Source: Lentisphaeria bacterium UBA4640 (lineage in GTDB: Bacteria; Verrucomicrobiota; Lentisphaeria; Victivallales; UBA1829). From it: a stretch of 64,000 nucleotides of DNA. This document shows, piece by piece, positions 59,715-64,000 of the stretch. Position 1 is the first letter of the stretch. Every line of letters starts with the position of its first letter. The notes below the pieces were generated by a model. It had not been told where the DNA came from. It ran no database searches and worked only from the letters and a program-made list of their open reading frames with translations. The translations under genes were made by a program, and so were the position numbers. The DNA lies in NCBI GenBank assembly GCA_002405835.1, contig DHMO01000045.1:124001-188000 (forward strand). Direction: 5' to 3'.

Positions 59715-59770
59715 ATATGAAAAATATGAAATATGAGATATGAAATATGAAATGGCAATTTTCATATTTC
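59715..59770. repeat. AT-rich tandem ATGAAATATGA-like repeats with a hairpin
   Basis: Between the regulator and the pseudopilin gene, near-identical ATATGAAA(T)ATGA units are repeated about four times. The last unit forms a perfect 11-base inverted repeat, GAAATATGAAA (59742-59752) with TTTCATATTTC (59760-59770), around a 7-base loop. A further arm at 59728-59742 matches the complement of 59862-59876, inside the start of the pseudopilin gene, at 14 of 15 positions. The function is unknown; it could be a small mobile hairpin repeat or an mRNA switch around the ribosome binding site. Confidence 0.7.
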
Positions 59771-59816
59771 CTTGCGAACTAAAACAGGAAGAAACAAACA
59801 AAAGGCAGACAACACA

Positions 59817-60608
59817 ATGAAAACACATCCAATCAAAAGAAACAGTCCTTATTTCCAGTCTCATGTCTCATATTTCAAGAGGAAATCCAAAGGATTTACC
59901 CTTATAGAACTCCTTGTGGTAATTGCGATCATCGCAATCCTCGCCGGCATGCTTTTGCCCGCGCTGGCGAAGGCGCGTGACAAGGCGCAGGGGGTAACGT
60001 GCCTCAACAATCTGAAACAGCAGAATCTGAATCTGCAGATGTATGCACAGGACCATCAGGATTTGATCCCTCTTTCAATGCAGGGGTACGGTTGGGAATG
60101 GGCAGGAGTTCTCTATGATACCAACGATTCGAGCACAGATATGAAAAATATTCCAAAAACAGCATTTTGTTCCAAAGCGAAACGACAGATTCACGGAGCC
60201 AGAACCGCAGATTTGACGTATGCCGGACATGGTAAACATTTTGGCAATTATGAAAAAACTCATGGAAGTCCCTATCTTATGGAAGATGCTGTATCGAACT
60301 TTATCAAGCTCAGCAAGGTGAAGATGGGGGCTGAATATTTTCTTCTTTCAGATTCTGTGAAGTATACAAACACAGACAACCGCCCCACAGGAGCATTTAT
60401 GCTTAACGGCGATGATTCGGGAATTCATTTTCTGCATTCGAGCATGGCAAACATGCTGTTTGCCGATGGTCATGCTGCTTCGTTGAGCTATGCTTCTGTG
60501 CGTTATGACGTTTTCAATCAAGCGAAAAACGGCTATGTCAACAACGGTCCGCAGAAAGGCTCGTTCTACCGGACGGAAAACTACAAAGTTCCGTTTGCCA
60601 ACGACTGA
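59817..60608 (+). CDS. Pseudopilin with canonical GFTLIE signal and H-x9-DG motif
   Basis: This 263-residue protein has an unusually long prepilin leader of about 25 residues (MKTHPIKRNS to KRKSKG), the cleavage site G/FTLIELLVVIAIIAILAG with Glu5, and the motif H-x9-DG (LHSSMANMLFADGHA). It should be processed by a prepilin peptidase and anchored in the inner membrane or built into a pseudopilus. The start ATG at 59817 is preferred over an upstream in-frame ATG at 59772, which lies next to the repeat hairpin; the ribosome binding site is weak (AAAGG, 11-12 bases away). The 1080-residue secreted hydrolase gene starts 24 bases downstream. Confidence 0.85.
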   Translation: MKTHPIKRNSPYFQSHVSYFKRKSKGFTLIELLVVIAIIAILAGMLLPALAKARDKAQGVTCLNNLKQQNLNLQMYAQDHQDLIPLSMQGYGWEWAGVLYDTNDSSTDMKNIPKTAFCSKAKRQIHGARTADLTYAGHGKHFGNYEKTHGSPYLMEDAVSNFIKLSKVKMGAEYFLLSDSVKYTNTDNRPTGAFMLNGDDSGIHFLHSSMANMLFADGHAASLSYASVRYDVFNQAKNGYVNNGPQKGSFYRTENYKVPFAND

Positions 60609-60632
60609 ATCTAACTCGAAAGGAAACATAAA

Positions 60633-63600
60633 ATGAAAAAACTTCTTTTTTCACTGCTCGCTGCGACGCTTCTGCCGCTGACGGGGGCGACCGTTTACCG
60701 GAATGCGTTTGAAGACGCCGCGGGGCTCTCCGGATTTTCAAGCGATCCGAATATCCGGATTGAGAACGGCTCGCTGACTGCGGAATTCAAAAACAGAATC
60801 GAATACCGCACGATTTCAAAAATGCTTGATCCGGAAGCTTTTTCCGGATACTTCATCCGCATGAGCTGTGAAGTGCGTGCGGAAAACATCCTTCAGACCA
60901 AGCGTGATTTCGAGGGAATCAAACTCGAACTCTCCATGACCGCCAAGTCGGGAAAGAAAAGCTGGGGCAACATCCGTTTCCCGAAAGAGAGTTACGACTG
61001 GAAGAAATTTGAAACATTTTTCCCCGTTCCGGATGATCTGAAAAGCATTTCGCTTGCAATCGGAATGCAGAATTCCGCAGGAAAATTCCAGCTCCGCAAT
61101 CTGAAAATGGAGACGGTTGCGGTTCCCGTAAACATCCGCTCCGTCGCGAACATGGGGTACCGCGATGAAGTTGCGGGAGACGGCAAGGGCGGATGGACCG
61201 ATCAGGGACCGAAACAGGACGGCCGCGCTTTCGCCGCGCGGCTCTGGCAGTATGTCTATGCCGGAATTCCGATCGACGCCATTCCCGGGGGGAAAAGCGT
61301 GCTGACTCTGTACTCCGAGCATTTCACCGCCGGACCCAAAGAGGCGGTCATTCCGGTGAAAGCGGCAATCGAGGCGAAAACGCTTTATCTGCTCCATGCT
61401 CTGGCGTGGGCACCCGCGCTGAAAGACAAGTTCGTCGGCACAATTACTCTGAAAGACAAAAACGGACGGATTCAGAAGATTTCCGTTGAAGACAAACGGG
61501 ATGTGACGGACTGGTACCGTCAGACCGCGAATCTGCCGAACGGCTACGGCGTGCTCAAGGGCCGCACGGGCGACGGCAATCTTGCGGGCATCTATCTTTC
61601 CCGCTTCACCGTGGAGCCGGAAATGGACGAGATCGTGGAAATCCGTTTCCAGTCGGTTCCGGAATGCATCTGGCTGATTCTTGCCGGAACACTCTCGCCG
61701 GTCGATATTCCGCTTCCCGATACAAAGCCGACGGTTGTTCAGGCGAACTCGGAGTGGCTTCCGATGGCGGAGGTCGAACAGAACCGGATTCTGCCCGGTT
61801 CCGCGCTGGACGTCAGCGCATGGCTCCCGGAGGGCAGCGTCGACGAGCTCGGACGGGTTGTCATCAAAGACGGACATTTTGTCTTTGAGAAGAATCCTTC
61901 GCAGAAAGTCCGCTTTCTGACGGAGGCGATGCACCCGATGCAGGTGATTCCGGAGACGCATGAAGAGATTGAACGCCTTGCGCAGGAAATCCGGCGGAAC
62001 GGATACAATATGGTCCGCACGCACTTTCTGGATGCGGAACTGCTGAGCGGCGCGTCCAAACCGCTGGAATTCCGCAAAGAGTATCTGGAAAGGCTGGATT
62101 ACTTCATCTACTGCATGAAGAAGAACGGAATCTATCTGAACTTCGACTGCATGACAAGCTGGATCGGTTACACGCCGGGGGCGATCTGGAAACACAAAGA
62201 GCCGGAGAAGTCGTTCAAATCCCGCATCTACTTTGATCCGGCAGTCCGCAAAAACTGGCGTGACGGAGTGGAGAAGCTCCTGACCCGCGTCAATCCCTAC
62301 ACGAAGACACGTCTTGTCGATGATCCGGTTCTTGCAATGGCGGTTGCGTTCAATGAACAGGAGTTCGGGTTGTGGAACAAGGTTGACCCCGCGCTGATGC
62401 TTCCGAAGTGGCAGGGCTTTCTGAAGAACAAGTACGGGAAAATCGAAAATCTCAACGCCGCATGGAAACCTGCGGTTCCGTTCAAAAGTTTTGAAGAGAT
62501 CAAGACCTGGAAAGAGAACAGTGCCGACTTCTGGATCTTCCGTCTTCCTCTGGAACGGGAGCTCGCGGGCTGGTTCAAACAGCAGCTTCGCGAAGTCGGG
62601 TTCAAGGGACCTGTTGCAAATCTGAACTGCGGCAAGACCCAGATGTACAATCTGCTTCGCGACCAGTATGATTTCACGGCGATGAACCATTACCATGCGC
62701 ATCCCTCGAATGTCCACATGCCGTATTCCTTCATCGACCAGAGCAGCACGATTGCGAAGAAAGCGCTGATATTCCGGAACATCAACGGAACGCGGTCGCC
62801 GGGAAAACCGTTTGTCGTGACGGAACACCATATTGTCTTCTGGAACCAGTTCCGTTATGAACAGGGCTTTGTCATCGGCGGTTACTCCGCGTTTCAGGAT
62901 TACGATGCGCTGACCATTCATGCGGCGCCGGTCTCCTTCCGCAAACCGAAATTTGTTTCAACGTTCGAAGTTTTCACCGACCCGGTGTCCAAAGCGTCCG
63001 AGTTCCTGACGTTCTTCCTTTTCCGGCGCGGCGATGTGCAGCCCGGCAAGCCTGGAGTCCGCATCCGCGCCACGGAGAAGGAGCTCTTCCGTGCGGACGG
63101 AACCGTGGCTGAGGCTCTTTCCGATGAACAGTCGCTTCCCGCGCTGATGGTCGGGGAGAATGTGGAAATCAAGCCCGATGCCGCAGGAATGCTTCCGCTT
63201 TATCCGGGCGAGATTGCATACAAGCTCGGTTCAACCAATTCCACGCAGGTCAACAACGCCGGTTTTTCCGGCACACGCGACAATCCCGCAGCGAATGCCG
63301 CCGAACTGCTGACGCATCTGCGCAAATCCGGCGCGCTCAAACCGGAAAACCGCAGCAACGGAAGCACCAGGTTTGAGACGTCCACCGGAGAGATTTATCT
63401 GGATTCCGCGCGAACCTTCATGGAGATCAACACGCCGCGTCTTCAGGGAATCTGCGGACTTGCGGGAACGACTGTCAACCTTCCGGATTTCTCGGTTCAG
63501 AAGATGAGCACGGACGGCAACCTCGCCGTGGTTTCCGTCGACGGCATGAAGCCGCTCCGTGAGTCCGGGCGCATGGTTCTGGTCTATGCAACCAATGTCC

Positions 63601-63875
63601 TGAACAGCGGCATGGAGTTTACCGGTCCCGAGATGGTTACGCTGATCAAGATCGGAAAAGTTCCTGCGCTGCTCCGCCGCGGAGCGTTCACGGTTACGCT
63701 GAAAAACCGGAATGCGTCAAAGCTGAGACTCTATCCGCTGGATATGTCCGGCCGCCGTCTCAAGGAGATTGCGCCGGATTCGGTGAACGGCGAATCGGTC
63801 ACGTTCTCCGCCGATACAGGCAGGGACGGAGCCGCAATTTACTTTGAAATTGCGGAGGCTTCTTCCGCAAAGTAA
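60633..63875 (+). CDS. Large secreted glycoside hydrolase (clan GH-A) with an internal shared module
   Basis: This 1080-residue exported protein has a signal peptide (KKLLFSLLAATLLPLTGA). A jelly-roll region (about 20-162) comes first. Residues of about 166-360 form a module also found at the carboxy terminus of the 1320-residue hydrolase at 48.4 kb. A clan GH-A TIM barrel (about 400-800) follows, with probable acid/base Glu575 in AVAFNEQEF and probable nucleophile Glu731 in VVTEHHIVFW. Carboxy-terminal beta domains run to the end. GAAAGGAAAC precedes the start. The closest families are GH5-like or GH42-like, but I cannot fix one. It should act outside the cytoplasm on a polysaccharide. Confidence 0.8.
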   Translation: MKKLLFSLLAATLLPLTGATVYRNAFEDAAGLSGFSSDPNIRIENGSLTAEFKNRIEYRTISKMLDPEAFSGYFIRMSCEVRAENILQTKRDFEGIKLELSMTAKSGKKSWGNIRFPKESYDWKKFETFFPVPDDLKSISLAIGMQNSAGKFQLRNLKMETVAVPVNIRSVANMGYRDEVAGDGKGGWTDQGPKQDGRAFAARLWQYVYAGIPIDAIPGGKSVLTLYSEHFTAGPKEAVIPVKAAIEAKTLYLLHALAWAPALKDKFVGTITLKDKNGRIQKISVEDKRDVTDWYRQTANLPNGYGVLKGRTGDGNLAGIYLSRFTVEPEMDEIVEIRFQSVPECIWLILAGTLSPVDIPLPDTKPTVVQANSEWLPMAEVEQNRILPGSALDVSAWLPEGSVDELGRVVIKDGHFVFEKNPSQKVRFLTEAMHPMQVIPETHEEIERLAQEIRRNGYNMVRTHFLDAELLSGASKPLEFRKEYLERLDYFIYCMKKNGIYLNFDCMTSWIGYTPGAIWKHKEPEKSFKSRIYFDPAVRKNWRDGVEKLLTRVNPYTKTRLVDDPVLAMAVAFNEQEFGLWNKVDPALMLPKWQGFLKNKYGKIENLNAAWKPAVPFKSFEEIKTWKENSADFWIFRLPLERELAGWFKQQLREVGFKGPVANLNCGKTQMYNLLRDQYDFTAMNHYHAHPSNVHMPYSFIDQSSTIAKKALIFRNINGTRSPGKPFVVTEHHIVFWNQFRYEQGFVIGGYSAFQDYDALTIHAAPVSFRKPKFVSTFEVFTDPVSKASEFLTFFLFRRGDVQPGKPGVRIRATEKELFRADGTVAEALSDEQSLPALMVGENVEIKPDAAGMLPLYPGEIAYKLGSTNSTQVNNAGFSGTRDNPAANAAELLTHLRKSGALKPENRSNGSTRFETSTGEIYLDSARTFMEINTPRLQGICGLAGTTVNLPDFSVQKMSTDGNLAVVSVDGMKPLRESGRMVLVYATNVLNSGMEFTGPEMVTLIKIGKVPALLRRGAFTVTLKNRNASKLRLYPLDMSGRRLKEIAPDSVNGESVTFSADTGRDGAAIYFEIAEASSAK

Positions 63876-63892
63876 TCTGCCGCGACCGCGGA

Positions 63893-63941
63893 ACGGCGCT
63901 CCGGAATTGTTCCAAGAATATTCCGGAGCGCCGTTTTTTTT
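63893..63941 (+). terminator. Terminator after the 1080-residue hydrolase gene
   Basis: A perfect 15-base stem, ACGGCGCTCCGGAAT (63893-63907) with its complement (63920-63934), is followed by an uninterrupted T run. The last 59 bases of the window show no feature. Confidence 0.9.
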
Positions 63942-64000
63942 GTCTTGAAAAATTTGCTCTTTCCGCTCCGCCGTTCTGGAAAAATCGGAAAAATGGAGTA

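Noticed and set aside
59715..59770. A CRISPR-like array from the repeated ATGAAATATGA units
   Set aside because: The units are contiguous or overlap with no spacers, and no cas genes are nearby.
60816..62921. A 701-codon minus-strand frame inside the 1080-residue hydrolase gene
   Set aside because: It is Arg/His/Phe-rich shadow sequence; the plus-strand gene has a signal peptide and catalytic glutamates.

Overview
The window looks like chromosomal DNA of a moderately GC-rich bacterium of the Planctomycetota/Verrucomicrobiota/Lentisphaerota group, most probably a Victivallis-like gut Lentisphaerota. The evidence is indirect. There are two pseudopilins of the FTLIE type that carry the H-x9-DG motif, a dense set of diverse glycoside hydrolases each with its own AraC, LacI, GntR or RpiR regulator, and no SusC/SusD pair. 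A core translation cluster (thrS-infC-rpmI-rplT-pheS-pheT) confirms a bacterial chromosome. No rRNA, tRNA, CRISPR array, phage or insertion sequence was seen, and no gene-free gap exceeds 300 bases.

Layout. 1-2.7 kb: a minus-strand operon of GH36 alpha-galactosidase, crcB and the start of trmL. 2.9-8.0 kb: an ECF sigma factor with a zinc-finger anti-sigma factor, then a MacAB-type export system (adaptor, ATPase, permease). 8.0-10.4 kb: a FadR-type regulator divergent from an esterase and a TauE/SafE permease. 10.5-17.3 kb: a minus-strand operon (mannose-6-phosphate isomerase fusion, ROK kinase, GH42 enzyme, SGNH esterase) facing a divergent RpiR regulator. 17.3-29.3 kb: a long minus-strand block running from thrS through infC, rpmI, rplT, pheS and pheT to der, a release-factor-like protein, a flavoprotein, an AraC regulator and an SDR. 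29.5-34.0 kb: rhamnose use (GH78, rhaA, divergent AraC). 34.1-38.0 kb: a plus-strand operon for nucleotide-sugar salvage (LacI, nucleotidyltransferase, anomeric kinase, epimerase). 38.1-43.9 kb: a surface-glycan operon (GT4, UDP-sugar epimerase, DUF616 protein, GT2, AsnB) with an AT-rich centre. 44.1-48.3 kb: a stand-alone reductase, then a LacI-GH36 pair. 48.4-63.9 kb: two loci that each place a pseudopilin gene directly upstream of a very large secreted glycoside hydrolase, with cytosolic GH-like enzymes and an XylR-type regulator between them.

How the genes fit together. Most hydrolases here (two GH36, GH42, GH78, a GH106-like protein and an unassigned 681-residue enzyme) have no signal peptide and should act on imported oligosaccharides, but no sugar importer lies in the window. 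The two secreted enzymes (1320 and 1080 residues) share a roughly 190-residue module that I cannot assign to a known family, and each is translated 10-24 bases after a pseudopilin. This pairing is the best candidate for an undescribed system: a pseudopilin dedicated to export, display or anchoring of one large glycosidase. Other points of interest are infC with an AUU start, a ThrRS without a TGS domain, a kinase-like/phosphomannose isomerase fusion, and an incomplete Leloir-like salvage operon.
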